DNA of 64,000 bases from an uncultured beta proteobacterium (lineage in GTDB: Bacteria > Pseudomonadota > Gammaproteobacteria > Burkholderiales > Burkholderiaceae_C): positions 18,510 to 82,509 of the forward strand of contig CAIPZV010000084.1 in assembly GCA_903869595.1 (NCBI GenBank), in the 5' to 3' direction. Shown here piece by piece: positions 36,915 to 45,906 of this stretch (positions are counted from its first letter, which is position 1; the number at the start of each line of letters is the position of its first letter). The notes beneath the pieces are model-generated. The model was not told where the DNA came from and ran no database searches. It saw only the letters and a list, made by a program, of their open reading frames with translations. The position numbers were made by a program, and so were the translations under genes.

Positions 36915-37582
36915 TTCAATTTAATCTACTGCCGCATCGCGAAGCATTGCGCAAGTTCAAAAAGGACCAATTCAATGCATCCATGGTGTTAACGCTGATC
37001 CTCGCTGGAGGTACGGCTTTTCTAATTTATGGATTATTGATTGCCTCCATCGATGCACAGAACGAAAACATTTCGGTACTTGAAAAAGAAATCAAGCAGT
37101 ATGAAGCGCAAATCGTTGAAATTAAAGATTTGAATGGTCAGATTGACGCACTTCTTGCTCGCCAGAAAGCGGTTGAAGATATTCAGGCAGACCGCAATTC
37201 GCCGGTGCGCTTGCTATCTGAGCTAGCGAATAATCTGCCCCAGGGCATAGTCTTGAGTAAATTGGCCCAAAGAGACCAGGAACTGACATTGGAGGGTATA
37301 GCCCAAACCAATGAGAACCTGTCTCAATTTCTGGACAATCTAGGCAAGACCGAAGGTTGGTTTTCAAAGCCCGAACTCTTGTTCAGTGAGGCCCAAAGCG
37401 CTTCCGAAAAATTGCCAGTGAAAGCATTTAGGTTTTCTGTCAAGGCGATTTTTTTGCGTGCCCAAAATGCATCTGTCATGGGTGGTGCAAGTTCCTCAAC
37501 TGTTTCGCCAACGGCCTCACCGGGCGCGGTTTTGGCAGTGCCCTTCTCTCCGCCGGCAACGCCCGCCTCGCCCAAGGTGTGA
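36911..37582 (+). CDS. pilN: Type IV pilus assembly protein PilN
   Basis: Bitopic inner-membrane protein of the T4P alignment complex. The start is GTG 36911-36913 overlapping the pilM TGA, so the protein begins with IQFNLLPHRE, the INLLP motif that docks into PilM. A membrane helix follows at about 28-48, then a coiled coil and a ferredoxin-like periplasmic domain. 223 residues, slightly longer than in Pseudomonas (198) because of a Ser/Pro/Ala-rich C-terminal tail (about 195-223). Confidence 0.94.
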   Translation: MIQFNLLPHREALRKFKKDQFNASMVLTLILAGGTAFLIYGLLIASIDAQNENISVLEKEIKQYEAQIVEIKDLNGQIDALLARQKAVEDIQADRNSPVRLLSELANNLPQGIVLSKLAQRDQELTLEGIAQTNENLSQFLDNLGKTEGWFSKPELLFSEAQSASEKLPVKAFRFSVKAIFLRAQNASVMGGASSSTVSPTASPGAVLAVPFSPPATPASPKV

Positions 37583-37611
37583 CGGGCCTGCATTGATTAA
37601 AAAATATAGCT

Positions 37612-38262
37612 ATGAATAAAAGCTCAGCCGGTTCTTTGGGTTCCAAGATTGCCGCGCAGTTTCGCGGACTAGATTCAGAAAACCCATCGTCGTGGCCAAT
37701 GGTACCGCGCTTACTTTTGTTACTTTTTCTTTATAGTCTTGTCGTAGGCGCCTTATGGTTTTACCCCTTGAGTGATTACGCAGATCAATTGCAGATTGCT
37801 GCTGAGAAGGAAAATACCTTGCGCGTTGAATTCACGGACAAGTTGGGTAAAGCGGCTAATATCAACTTGTTGAAAAAACAGCGAGATGAAGTTGCGTTTA
37901 CTGTGGAGGGCTTAGAAAAACAATTGCCCAACAGTACCGAAATGTCGGGCTTGCTCTTTAATATAAGCCAGATGGGTAAGGGTCAGAACTTACAACAAGA
38001 GTTGTTCAAACCCGATTTGCCTATTTTTAAGCAGTATTACGCCATTATTCCTGTTACTTTCCGGGCAAATGGCGGTTACCACGATTTCGCTCGTTTTGCC
38101 GCAGATGTTGCCAACTTGCCGCGTATCGTGAACCTTAGCAATATGACGATTACGCCTAAGCCGGACGGAGCTTTGGCGCTTGAGACAACGGTCCGAACTT
38201 ATCGCTACCTAGACCCCAGTGAATTGGCTGTCCAGAACAAGGGCCCGAAGGAGTCTAAATGA
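37612..38262 (+). CDS. pilO: Type IV pilus assembly protein PilO
   Basis: Partner of PilN in the periplasmic heterodimer. 216 residues: cytoplasmic start, membrane helix at about 32-50, then a coiled coil (QLQIAAEKENTLRVEFTDKL) and a globular domain with family-like MSGLLFNISQMGKGQNL and VTFRANGGYHDFARFAADV. Starts at ATG 37612, 29 nt after pilN, and overlaps pilP by ATGA. Confidence 0.95.
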   Translation: MNKSSAGSLGSKIAAQFRGLDSENPSSWPMVPRLLLLLFLYSLVVGALWFYPLSDYADQLQIAAEKENTLRVEFTDKLGKAANINLLKKQRDEVAFTVEGLEKQLPNSTEMSGLLFNISQMGKGQNLQQELFKPDLPIFKQYYAIIPVTFRANGGYHDFARFAADVANLPRIVNLSNMTITPKPDGALALETTVRTYRYLDPSELAVQNKGPKESK

Positions 38263-38798
38263 GGGCCTTGGTGATCGGTGGACTTTTATGGTTGGTGGCT
38301 GGGCTACTGACCGGATGCGGGCCCTCGCGTCAAGACACTTTGAGGGAATGGATCGACGAGCAACGTAAGGCTAGCGTGCCCAGCGTCAAAAAAATCCCCG
38401 TGCCGCAACCCTTTAAGCACTTGGTCTATGAACAACGCGAACGCAAGGATCCGTTTGCGAAGCCGATGATTGTGGCGTCAGTTAGTGCGGAAGTTGAAAA
38501 GGCAAGCCCTGATTTAAGCCTTCGTCACAAATCGCGACCACGTCAGAGCTTGGAAAGCTTTCCCCTTGAATCTATGAGCTTCGTGGGCATTCTGGAAAAA
38601 CAAGGGCGTACCCTGGGCTTGGTACGTTCCAATGGCGCCTTGTATCAGGTAGTACCTGGTCAATACATTGGACAGAATTTCGGCAAGGTATTGCGCATAG
38701 ATGAAAAAGGCATTCAATTGCGAGAAATAGCGCAAGACGCCAACGGTAAGTGGTCAGAGCGGGATGCCTTCCTGCGGATTCAAGGGAGTAATAAATGA
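38259..38798 (+). CDS. pilP: Type IV pilus lipoprotein PilP
   Basis: Inner-membrane lipoprotein that bridges PilN/PilO to the secretin PilQ. 179 residues with a signal and lipobox (LLTGC, Cys at about residue 20), a flexible proline-containing linker, and the C-terminal beta domain (LESMSFVGILEKQGRTLGLV). ATG 38259 overlaps the pilO stop; its own stop overlaps pilQ. The characteristic RKDPFAKP motif near residue 62 is present. Confidence 0.94.
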   Translation: MRALVIGGLLWLVAGLLTGCGPSRQDTLREWIDEQRKASVPSVKKIPVPQPFKHLVYEQRERKDPFAKPMIVASVSAEVEKASPDLSLRHKSRPRQSLESFPLESMSFVGILEKQGRTLGLVRSNGALYQVVPGQYIGQNFGKVLRIDEKGIQLREIAQDANGKWSERDAFLRIQGSNK

Positions 38799-40981
38799 GG
38801 ATCAAGAAATCGATAAAGCAGGCTTCGTGGTGGACGGCCTGCCTCTTTAGTTGCCTGGTTGGGTCCAAGCTAGCGTACGCCGAAAACTCGGTCATGGCTA
38901 TCACGGCGCAGCGCAACGGAAACGCCGAGCAAGTTCGCATCGACTTTGCGCAGGAATTAACCGTCTTGCCACAGGCATTTGCCACCCGCAACCCTGCACG
39001 GATTGCCCTGGACTTCCCTGGAATTGGCAGTGCGGTGGGCATGGGTCGCATCGCCATTACGCAGGCGCTGGTGGACTCAGCCATCGTAGCCCAGTCCGAT
39101 GAGCGCAGCCGTGTGGTGATTAACCTCCGCCAACCGGCCAGCTACCGCTTGGACATACAGGGGAAAAGCCTGATGGTAGCCTTGGAGCCCCTTGCAGGCG
39201 CGCCCGCTGCGTCGACATCAAGTGCAGCTGCGATGACACCTGGCGCTACGCCATCCAACACTGTGGAACTTGCCTCTGTTAAAGAGGCCTCAGCAGTACC
39301 TGTGTCTGGTACCGCATCTATCGGCGACATCCAGTTTCGGCGTGGTACCGATGGGGCAGGGCGCGTAGTCGTCACCTTGCCTGGAAAGCACGTGAGCGCT
39401 GATGTGCGGCAAGTGGGTAGCAATTTGTTGGTGGACTTCAGCAACGTCAACCTGCCCGAGCGCCTGCGTAAGAAGCTAGACGTGACCGACTTTGCAACCC
39501 CTGTCCAATTCATCACCACCACACAGAGCGCGGGGCGGGTGCGTATGCAAATCACACAGCAAGGTTCCTGGGAGCATACGGCATACCAAACCGATACCGA
39601 ATTGGTGCTGGAAGTGCGCCAACTGAGTCAAGACGCAAAGAAGGCGGCGCAAAAGGACGCATTCACCGGCGAGAAGCTTTCGCTGAACTTTCAGAGCATT
39701 GATGTACGTCAGGTGCTTCAAGTCATTGCCGATTTCACTAACTTCAACGTAGTGACCTCCGACTCAGTGAGCGGCACTGTCACCTTACGCGTGCAAAACG
39801 TGCCGTGGGACCAGATACTGGACATCATCATGCGAAGCAAGGGCTTGGCTATGCGAAAAAGCGGCAATGTTTTGTGGGTCGCGCCTAAAGAAGAAATTGC
39901 TGTCAAAGAAAAACTGGAATTCGAATCCCAGATCACCAACGAAAAAATCGAACCCCTACGAACGCAGTCCTTTCAATTGAACTACGCTAAGGCGTCTGAC
40001 GTAGCACCACAATTGATGGCGGGTGGCAGCGGTGCCGAAGGCACAGTAGGCCGCATTTTGAGCCCTCGCGGTAGCGTGATCGCTGAGCCGCGCACCAACC
40101 AGTTGTTTGTCACCGATGTAGCCGCCAAGCTCGATCAGGTAGCCCAGTTAATCGCTAAAGTCGATGTGTCTGTTCGTCAGGTGCTCATTGAGGCACGCAT
40201 TGTGGAAGCGAGTAGCGACTTCGCTAAAAATCTGGGTACGAAGCTGGGTGGTATGGATAGGCGCGCTGTTCAGGGTGGCGACGGTGGCTCCCAACTGGCT
40301 GGTGAAAACCGCATCGCATTTGGTACCAATTACGCTAATGCCTTGGGGGCTTCCGGTGCCACCTCCACCATGGACGCTAGCAGCAATTTTGTAAACATGC
40401 CGGCTGTCGGTGCGGGTGGCTTTAATGCGGCGTCATTTGCGGTGACGCTGTTCAGCGCAGCATCCAACCGTGTTTTGGCGCTGGAGTTGTCGGCGCTTGA
40501 GTCGGACGGGCGCGGCAAAATTGTCTCTAGTCCGCGCGTCATCGCCTATGACAAAACCAAGGCCATCATCGAGCAAGGCACCGAAGTTCCCTACCAAATG
40601 GCGACCAGCAGCGGCGCGACTGCCGTGAGCTTTCGCAAAGCGGTACTCAAACTCGATGTGACGCCCCAAATTACCCCGGATGGAAATATTAGCCTGGAGT
40701 TGGATGTCTCCAAAGACAGTGTCGGCACGATCACCGCATCCGGACCTTCGATCAACACCAAACATATCAAAACCCAAGTCTTGGTGGACAACGGCGGTAC
40801 CGTGGTCATCGGCGGTATCTACACCGAAGATCAACAAGACACCGAAACCAAGGTGCCCTTTTTCGGTGACTTACCTGGCGTTGGCGTGCTATTTCAAAAT
40901 AAGACCAAAAAAACCACGAAAAGCGAGACCTTAGTTTTTATTACGCCTAAGTTGATTAACGAAGTGGTGGGGGCGAGGTGA
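38795..40981 (+). CDS. pilQ: Type IV pilus secretin PilQ
   Basis: Outer-membrane gated channel through which the pilus fibre passes. 728 residues: signal peptide (1-29, ends KLAYA), two AMIN domains (about 35-120 and 165-280) that bind peptidoglycan, an STN/N0 domain (LSLNFQSIDVRQVLQVIADF), an N1 domain and the C-terminal secretin domain with EVPYQMATSSGATAVSFRKA and GNISLELDVSKD. The end VFITPKLINEVVG is typical. Normal family length. Last gene of the pil operon. Confidence 0.96.
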   Translation: MRIKKSIKQASWWTACLFSCLVGSKLAYAENSVMAITAQRNGNAEQVRIDFAQELTVLPQAFATRNPARIALDFPGIGSAVGMGRIAITQALVDSAIVAQSDERSRVVINLRQPASYRLDIQGKSLMVALEPLAGAPAASTSSAAAMTPGATPSNTVELASVKEASAVPVSGTASIGDIQFRRGTDGAGRVVVTLPGKHVSADVRQVGSNLLVDFSNVNLPERLRKKLDVTDFATPVQFITTTQSAGRVRMQITQQGSWEHTAYQTDTELVLEVRQLSQDAKKAAQKDAFTGEKLSLNFQSIDVRQVLQVIADFTNFNVVTSDSVSGTVTLRVQNVPWDQILDIIMRSKGLAMRKSGNVLWVAPKEEIAVKEKLEFESQITNEKIEPLRTQSFQLNYAKASDVAPQLMAGGSGAEGTVGRILSPRGSVIAEPRTNQLFVTDVAAKLDQVAQLIAKVDVSVRQVLIEARIVEASSDFAKNLGTKLGGMDRRAVQGGDGGSQLAGENRIAFGTNYANALGASGATSTMDASSNFVNMPAVGAGGFNAASFAVTLFSAASNRVLALELSALESDGRGKIVSSPRVIAYDKTKAIIEQGTEVPYQMATSSGATAVSFRKAVLKLDVTPQITPDGNISLELDVSKDSVGTITASGPSINTKHIKTQVLVDNGGTVVIGGIYTEDQQDTETKVPFFGDLPGVGVLFQNKTKKTTKSETLVFITPKLINEVVGAR

Positions 40982-40990
40982 TATTTGCTG

Positions 40991-41113
40991 GCGCGTTCGC
41001 TAGTGGTTCCAGCATTACCGGGTACGCGCTTGAATGGAAATGTCGGCTATCAAATTCCAGACAGCATACTTTTTGCAGCGGCAGCGCAAAGCGATCACTG
41101 CAATGCCAAGTAA
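40991..41113 (+). pseudogene. Possible remnant of a PIN-domain (VapC-like) toxin
   Basis: The frame from 40991 to the stop at 41111-41113 reads through GYQIPDSILFAAAAQSDHCN. This resembles the PIN-domain block in VapC toxins, where Tyr/Gly is followed by PDAIHLATAL..GCD. Only about 40 residues remain and there is no start, no N-terminal active-site Asp and no antitoxin. The resemblance is short, so this may be chance. Confidence 0.3.
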
Positions 41114-41202
41114 AGGGAAGGTGGTATCGCTTCTACGTCAGGATTTCGGCAGATAACAGCCTTAACGTCCGTGAGGATTACAGACTTGCTGACAGATGCG
41201 GG

Positions 41203-41352
41203 TTATCCCTCGCCCCTGCCCATTCTGTACAAAAATTCAATGCCATCTGGATCTTTAATTTCCGCCCAAGTGGAAACTTCAGGTGCGAGATGCACCGTTA
41301 AAAGCACTAGTCTAGAGAAAGTACCAACCAACACGACTGATGGAATATTGGT
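41203..41352 (-). pseudogene. Possible C-terminal fragment of a VOC (glyoxalase-like) protein
   Basis: On the minus strand an open stretch of about 49 codons ends at TAA 41203-41205 and includes HLAPEVSTWAEIKDPDGIEF. The block AEIKDPDGIEFLYR is very like the last strand of VOC-superfamily proteins, which end in (A/V)xIxDPDGxxxE/L. An in-frame stop at 41353-41355 cuts it off upstream. No start codon context is evident. I read it as a decayed gene end. Confidence 0.4.
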
Positions 41353-41445
41353 TTAGGTTAGGCTCGGGTCTCAGGATGATTGCCTAACTGTTGGAGTGTC
41401 CGTAACCGTAAAATCACCGGCAGGACAATCTACGACTATAACTTT

Positions 41446-41967
41446 TTGATAATCCTCATCGGCCTCCCAGGTTCCGGCAAATCCACCGTTGGCAGACATA
41501 TGGCCCGGCGCTTGCAGACGTCTTTTTTGGATTCCGACCAGGCCATCGAGTTGCGGCTCGGTTGCTCCATCCGGGAGTTTTTTGAGCGGGAAGGCGAAGA
41601 GCGCTTTCGCGATATCGAGCAAGAGGTGATCGCCCAGCTTTGCGCCCAGGCGCCCGGCGTGCTGGCGACTGGCGGGGGAGCGGTGTTGCGACAGGCCAAC
41701 CGCGACGCCTTGCGCGCCGCCGGGACCGTGGTCTACCTGCAATCCCAGCCCGAAGACCTGATGCGCCGCTTGCGCCACGACCATAAGCGGCCCTTGCTGC
41801 AAGTGGCCGACCCCATGGCCCGCTTGCGCGATTTGTTCGCCCAGCGCGACCCGCTGTACCGCGAAACGGCGCACCACACGGTCGAGACCGGTCGCCCGTC
41901 GGTGTCCAGTCTGGTCAATTCGATTCTGGGCCAGCTGCATATCACCCCGCCCAGACGCCTAAACTAG
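41446..41967 (+). CDS. aroK: Shikimate kinase
   Basis: Phosphorylates shikimate with ATP, fifth step of the aromatic pathway. Clear motifs: P-loop LIGLPGSGKSTVGRHMA, the shikimate-binding SFLDSDQAIE, FFEREGEERFRDIE, and VLATGGGAVLR. The start is uncertain. TTG 41446-41448 gives 173 aa, the usual length; a TTG at 41380 with AGGA upstream would give 195 aa. No ATG or GTG fits. The upstream spacer appears rearranged, which could have removed the original start. Followed after 6 nt by aroB, the next-door enzyme in the pathway. Confidence 0.93.
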   Translation: MIILIGLPGSGKSTVGRHMARRLQTSFLDSDQAIELRLGCSIREFFEREGEERFRDIEQEVIAQLCAQAPGVLATGGGAVLRQANRDALRAAGTVVYLQSQPEDLMRRLRHDHKRPLLQVADPMARLRDLFAQRDPLYRETAHHTVETGRPSVSSLVNSILGQLHITPPRRLN

Positions 41968-41973
41968 CGGGCT

Positions 41974-43083
41974 ATGACGTTCCCGCTTTTGCATTCCCTC
42001 ACCATCGCGCTGGGCGAGCGCAGTTACCCCATCCAGATCGGCAGCGGCTTGCTCGCAGACGCGGCCAGTTTTGCAGGCCTTCCAAAGGCTTCCGCAGCGC
42101 TGATCGTGAGCAACAGCACCGTAGCCCCGCTCTACGCTCCCGCCTTGCAAACCGCTTTGCAGCCCCATTACGCCAGCGTCCATCTGGTTGTTTTGCCCGA
42201 TGGCGAGGCGCACAAAGACTGGCAAACCCTCAACCTTATTTTTGACGCGCTGCTGCAAAATAATTGCGACCGCAAAACCGTTTTGTTCGCCCTGGGTGGC
42301 GGCGTGGTTGGCGACATGACGGGTTTTGCTGCTGCCAGCTATATGCGCGGCGTGCCCTTTGTGCAAGTCCCCACCACGCTCTTGGCACAGGTGGACTCCT
42401 CGGTGGGTGGCAAGACCGGTATCAACCACCCCCTGGGCAAAAACATGGTCGGCGCCTTTTACCAACCGCAGCGCGTGCTCTGCGATCTGGACACCCTCAA
42501 AACCCTGCCCGCGAGCGAGGTCAGCGCCGGTTTGGCCGAGGTCATCAAATACGGGCCGATTGCGGATACGACGTTTTTGGACTGGATCGAAGCCCACATA
42601 GACGCTCTGGTGGCGCGCGATGTGCAGGCCCTGGCCCACGCAGTGCGGCGCAGTTGCGAGATCAAGGCGCAGGTGGTTTCACAAGACGAGCGCGAAGGCG
42701 GCTTGCGTGCCATCCTCAATTTCGGCCACACCTTTGGTCACGCGATCGAGGCGGGCTTGGGCTACGGCGACTGGCTGCATGGCGAGGCCGTGGGCTGCGG
42801 CATGGTGATGGCGGCCCATCTCTCGCAGGCGCTGGGCTTGGTGGACGCGGCTTTTGTCCAGCGCTTGACGCGCCTGATCGCCGCCGCTGGTCTGCCGGTG
42901 CGTGGCCCGATGCTCGACGCCAGCGACAACGCCGGGCGCTACTTGGCGCTGATGCGCGTGGACAAAAAAGCCGAGGCCGGCGCCATCCGTTTTGTGCTGA
43001 TTGACGGACCCGGCCGCGCCTGCATGCGGGGCGCCGAAGATACTTTGGTGCGCGCGGCCATCGACCGTTGCTGCGCGGCCTGA
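41974..43083 (+). CDS. aroB: 3-dehydroquinate synthase
   Basis: NAD- and metal-dependent enzyme that cyclises DAHP to 3-dehydroquinate. 369 residues; motifs include [10 protein letters not shown], the Gly-rich NAD-binding [34 protein letters not shown], and the metal ligands [11 protein letters not shown] and HGEAVG. Starts ATG 41974, six nt after aroK. The stop overlaps the dgt ATG as TGATG. Confidence 0.97.
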   Translation: MTFPLLHSLTIALGERSYPIQIGSGLLADAASFAGLPKASAALIVSNSTVAPLYAPALQTALQPHYASVHLVVLPDGEAHKDWQTLNLIFDALLQNNCDRKTVLFALGGGVVGDMTGFAAASYMRGVPFVQVPTTLLAQVDSSVGGKTGINHPLGKNMVGAFYQPQRVLCDLDTLKTLPASEVSAGLAEVIKYGPIADTTFLDWIEAHIDALVARDVQALAHAVRRSCEIKAQVVSQDEREGGLRAILNFGHTFGHAIEAGLGYGDWLHGEAVGCGMVMAAHLSQALGLVDAAFVQRLTRLIAAAGLPVRGPMLDASDNAGRYLALMRVDKKAEAGAIRFVLIDGPGRACMRGAEDTLVRAAIDRCCAA

Positions 43084-44243
43084 TGCGCGCGCCCTATGCC
43101 AGTGACCCGGCGCTGAGCCGGGGCCGGCGCCACCCGCAAACCCCAGCGCCCACGCGCACCGAATTCCAGCGCGACCGCGACCGCATCGTCCACTCCACCG
43201 CGTTTCGCCGTCTGGTCTATAAAACCCAGGTATTCCTAAACCACGAGGGTGATTTGTTTCGCACCCGCCTTACGCATTCTTTAGAGGTGGCACAGCTGGG
43301 ACGCTCCATGGCGCGCACCCTGGGCCTGGACGAAGACCTGGTGGAAGCCATCGCCCTGGCGCATGACCTGGGCCACACGCCGTTTGGTCACGCCGGGCAG
43401 GACGCGCTTGATGCCTGTATGACCGGACACGGCGGCTTTGAACATAATTTGCAAAGCCTGCGCGTGGTGGATCACCTCGAAGAACGCTACCCCGACTTTG
43501 ACGGCCTGAACCTCTGCTTTGAAACCCGCGAAGGCATCTTGAAACACTGCTCCCGCCACAACGCGGAGTTGATCGAGGCGCAAGAACCTGCGTTTGCAGA
43601 TGGGCTGGGCGGCGTAGGCGCGCGTTTTCTGCGGCGTGCGCAGCCTGGTCTGGAAGCCCAGTTGTGTAACCTGGCCGACGAGATTGCCTACAACGCGCAT
43701 GACATTGACGACGGCGTGCGCTCTGGCCTCATCGAGCTGGCGCAGGTACAGCAGGTGCCGCTGTTTGCGCGCTTTAGCGAGCAGGCGGCGCGTGCCAACG
43801 CGGACTTGGCGCACAAGCCTAGGCGCTGGTTGTACGAAACGGTGCGCCTCATGCTAAGCAGCCAGATTTACGATCTGATGGACAGCACCCAGGCTGCCAT
43901 CGCCCTGACCACGCCGACCGATGTGCAGTCGGTACGTAACTGCCCACCCTTGGTGCAATTTAGTCCCGCAATGCAGCAGGAAACCGCGCAGCTCAAGGCC
44001 TTTTTGTTTGCCTCGCTGTACCGCCATCCGCGTGTGCTGGAGACCATGGACAAGGCGCGCCAGGTGGTGGGCGATTTGTTCGCCGCTTACGTGAACGACC
44101 CGGCGGCCATGCAGGCGGGCGCGGATACCGTTGCGCCGAAAGCGCAGACTCATCGGCGCGTGGCCGACTATATTGCGGGTATGACCGACCGTTTTGCATC
44201 ACGCGAGCACCAGCGCCTGACGGGCCGCGTGCTATTGGCATGA
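43083..44243 (+). CDS. dgt: Deoxyguanosinetriphosphate triphosphohydrolase-like protein
   Basis: HD-domain dNTPase-like hydrolase that removes tripolyphosphate from dNTPs. 386 residues from ATG 43083-43085, which overlaps the aroB stop; a TTG five codons earlier is also open. The metal-binding HD motif is in the order LTHSLEVAQ, AHDLGHTPFGHAGQ and later the Asp in EIAYNAHDIDDGV. The N-terminal RDRDRIVHSTAFRRL is typical for this group. Sits between aroB and a DUF1415 gene with overlaps at both ends. Confidence 0.95.
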   Translation: MRAPYASDPALSRGRRHPQTPAPTRTEFQRDRDRIVHSTAFRRLVYKTQVFLNHEGDLFRTRLTHSLEVAQLGRSMARTLGLDEDLVEAIALAHDLGHTPFGHAGQDALDACMTGHGGFEHNLQSLRVVDHLEERYPDFDGLNLCFETREGILKHCSRHNAELIEAQEPAFADGLGGVGARFLRRAQPGLEAQLCNLADEIAYNAHDIDDGVRSGLIELAQVQQVPLFARFSEQAARANADLAHKPRRWLYETVRLMLSSQIYDLMDSTQAAIALTTPTDVQSVRNCPPLVQFSPAMQQETAQLKAFLFASLYRHPRVLETMDKARQVVGDLFAAYVNDPAAMQAGADTVAPKAQTHRRVADYIAGMTDRFASREHQRLTGRVLLA

Positions 44244-44824
44244 GCGCGTGCGCGGCACGCACAAGTGAAGTCTTGCATGCCACCCAAGGCTGGCTGGAGC
44301 GCGCTGTTATCGGTCTGAACTTGTGTCCGTTTGCCAAAGCCGTGCATGTCAAAGGCCAAATCCACTATGCCCTGTGCTGGGCGCAAGACACCGCCGCGGT
44401 ACTCGATGCACTGGCCGCCGAGTTACAAGATTTACTAGCCCAAGCCCCCGAGCAGCGCGACACGACTTTGTTGATCCTGCCCGAAGCTTTTCCTGATTTT
44501 TGGGACTTCCACGGCTTGGTGCAACGCGCAGAAAAATTACTGCGCACCCTGAACTTGGATGGGGTTTTGCAAATCGCCAGTTTCCATCCGCAGTTTGAAT
44601 TTGCCGATGCACCGGCGGGCGATATGGCGCATTACACCAACCGCGCGCCCTATCCCATCTTGCACCTGCTGCGCGAAGACAGCATGGACCGCGCGGTGGC
44701 GGCTTACCCGGATGCGGCGCTGATTTACGAGCGCAATATCGCGCGGCTGCGCGATCTCGGGCTACAAGGCTGGCAAGATTTGCAGATGGTCACGCCTTCG
44801 CAGAGCATGGAGGGCGCGCCATGA
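44240..44824 (+). CDS. DUF1415 family protein
   Basis: Conserved protein of unknown function, 194 residues, cytoplasmic. The DUF1415 hallmarks are visible: WLERAVIGLNLCPFAKAVH near residue 20, LLILPEAFPDFWDF, ASFHPQFEFADAPAGDMAHY and TNRAPYPILHLLREDSMDRA. The N-terminal Cys-Pro-Phe block and several conserved His/Asp residues suggest an enzyme or metal protein, but no activity is assigned. ATG 44240 overlaps the dgt stop; its stop overlaps the methyltransferase ATG. Confidence 0.9.
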   Translation: MSACAARTSEVLHATQGWLERAVIGLNLCPFAKAVHVKGQIHYALCWAQDTAAVLDALAAELQDLLAQAPEQRDTTLLILPEAFPDFWDFHGLVQRAEKLLRTLNLDGVLQIASFHPQFEFADAPAGDMAHYTNRAPYPILHLLREDSMDRAVAAYPDAALIYERNIARLRDLGLQGWQDLQMVTPSQSMEGAP

Positions 44825-45789
44825 AGCGGCAAAGTGATGCCGCAGGAAAAAGACCAGGCAAAGTAGCACGGCCAGGCAAAGCGGTGCAAGCGCAAGCGCC
44901 GGGCGGTCGCCAAGCCGCGCGGGATCAGCAACTCGCCGAACTGCTTCGCCCCGGCCAGTCCATCGCCTTGCTCCAGCATTTGCACATTCTCACCCGCGAA
45001 GGCCAACTCAACCAGGACTCGCGGCGCAAGCTCAAGCAGGTGTACCACCTCTACCAATTTATCGAAACTTTGTTGCGCGAATTGGCGCAGGCCGGGCCGG
45101 CAGACGCCGCGCAAGCTGCGCAAGGCTTAACGGTGGCCGATCACGGCGCGGGCAAGTCCTACTTGGGTTTCATTCTTTACGATTTGTTTTTTAAGCACCT
45201 GGACAGTGGTCAGGTCTATGGCATCGAAAGCCGCAGCGAATTGGTGGAGAAATCGCGCGCGCTAGCGGCCCAACTGGGTTTTGGGCGCATGCAGTTTCTG
45301 GATGTGACGGTGGCCGAATCGGCGCAGTCAGCCTTGCTGCCACCACGGATTGATCTGGTTACGGCTTTGCATGCCTGCGATAGCGCAACGGACGACGCCA
45401 TTGCCTTCGGTCTGGCCAAGCAAGCACGCGCTTTTGCCCTGGTGCCCTGTTGCCAGGCGGAGGCGGCGCGCCATTTGGGCAGCAACAAAGCGCTGATGTT
45501 GTCGCGAACGCCCTTGGCAGAGTTGTGGCGCCACCCTTTGCACGCGCGCGAGCTGGGCAGCCAGATTACCAATGTGCTGCGCTGCCTGTTTTTGGAGGCC
45601 AATGGCTACCAAGTGACGGTGACTGAACTGGTGGGCTGGGAACACAGCATGAAAAATGAATTGATTTTGGCCCGCTACACCGGCCAGAAAAAACGCGTCG
45701 CTGCACAGCGCATGCAGGAAATTGGCGAACAATTCGGCCTGAAAGACCTGATTGACACGCGGTTTACATGGCGGGCCGACAATTCTTAA
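44821..45789 (+). CDS. SAM-dependent methyltransferase (Methyltransf_32-like)
   Basis: 322 residues. After a basic N-terminal 40 residues (QSDAAGKRPGKVARPGKA) comes a helical region and a class I methyltransferase fold: motif I VADHGAGKSYLGFILYD, acidic VYGIESRSELVEKSR, then DLVTALHACDSATDDAIAFG and a Cys-pair block ALVPCCQ. The ACD..TD and PCC blocks match the Methyltransf_32 group (METTL25/Trm13-type), which points to RNA as a possible substrate. Its basic tail fits that. Target unknown. Coupled by ATGA overlap to the DUF1415 gene. Confidence 0.82.
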   Translation: MKRQSDAAGKRPGKVARPGKAVQAQAPGGRQAARDQQLAELLRPGQSIALLQHLHILTREGQLNQDSRRKLKQVYHLYQFIETLLRELAQAGPADAAQAAQGLTVADHGAGKSYLGFILYDLFFKHLDSGQVYGIESRSELVEKSRALAAQLGFGRMQFLDVTVAESAQSALLPPRIDLVTALHACDSATDDAIAFGLAKQARAFALVPCCQAEAARHLGSNKALMLSRTPLAELWRHPLHARELGSQITNVLRCLFLEANGYQVTVTELVGWEHSMKNELILARYTGQKKRVAAQRMQEIGEQFGLKDLIDTRFTWRADNS

Positions 45790-45794
45790 GACAA

Positions 45795-45812
45795 CGCCAG
45801 CGCAGGCTGGCG
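45795..45812 (+). terminator. Terminator-like hairpin after the methyltransferase gene
   Basis: A perfect 7-bp stem (CGCCAGC / GCTGGCG) with a GCAG loop begins 6 nt after the stop codon. There is no U-tract, so it could act as a 3'-end stabiliser or a weak terminator of the aroK-to-methyltransferase run. Confidence 0.4.
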
Positions 45813-45906
45813 CGTTACCACAGCACGCCCTCGCAATAGTCCAGTGGCCGGGTATAGAAGTTGCGCGGCTTCAGCCTTCATTTTTAGCATTACCAAAGGG
45901 ATTTAC

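Larger units (their letters stand above)
40982..41445. other. Scarred spacer between pilQ and aroK
   Basis: This stretch of about 460 bp holds no intact gene I can support and is visibly less GC-rich than its flanks. Two coding-like fragments are described separately, one on each strand. Native promoter signals for aroK were not recognised. In related genomes I would expect aroK to follow pilQ closely, so material has probably been inserted here. Confidence 0.5.

Noticed and set aside
40978..41301. 107-codon plus-strand frame starting with GTG overlapping the pilQ stop
   Set aside because: Start overlap looks operon-like, but the protein has no recognisable motif and crosses fragments read in other frames, so it is probably chance.
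42264..43004. 246-codon frame inside aroB
   Set aside because: Arg-rich out-of-frame shadow of aroB.
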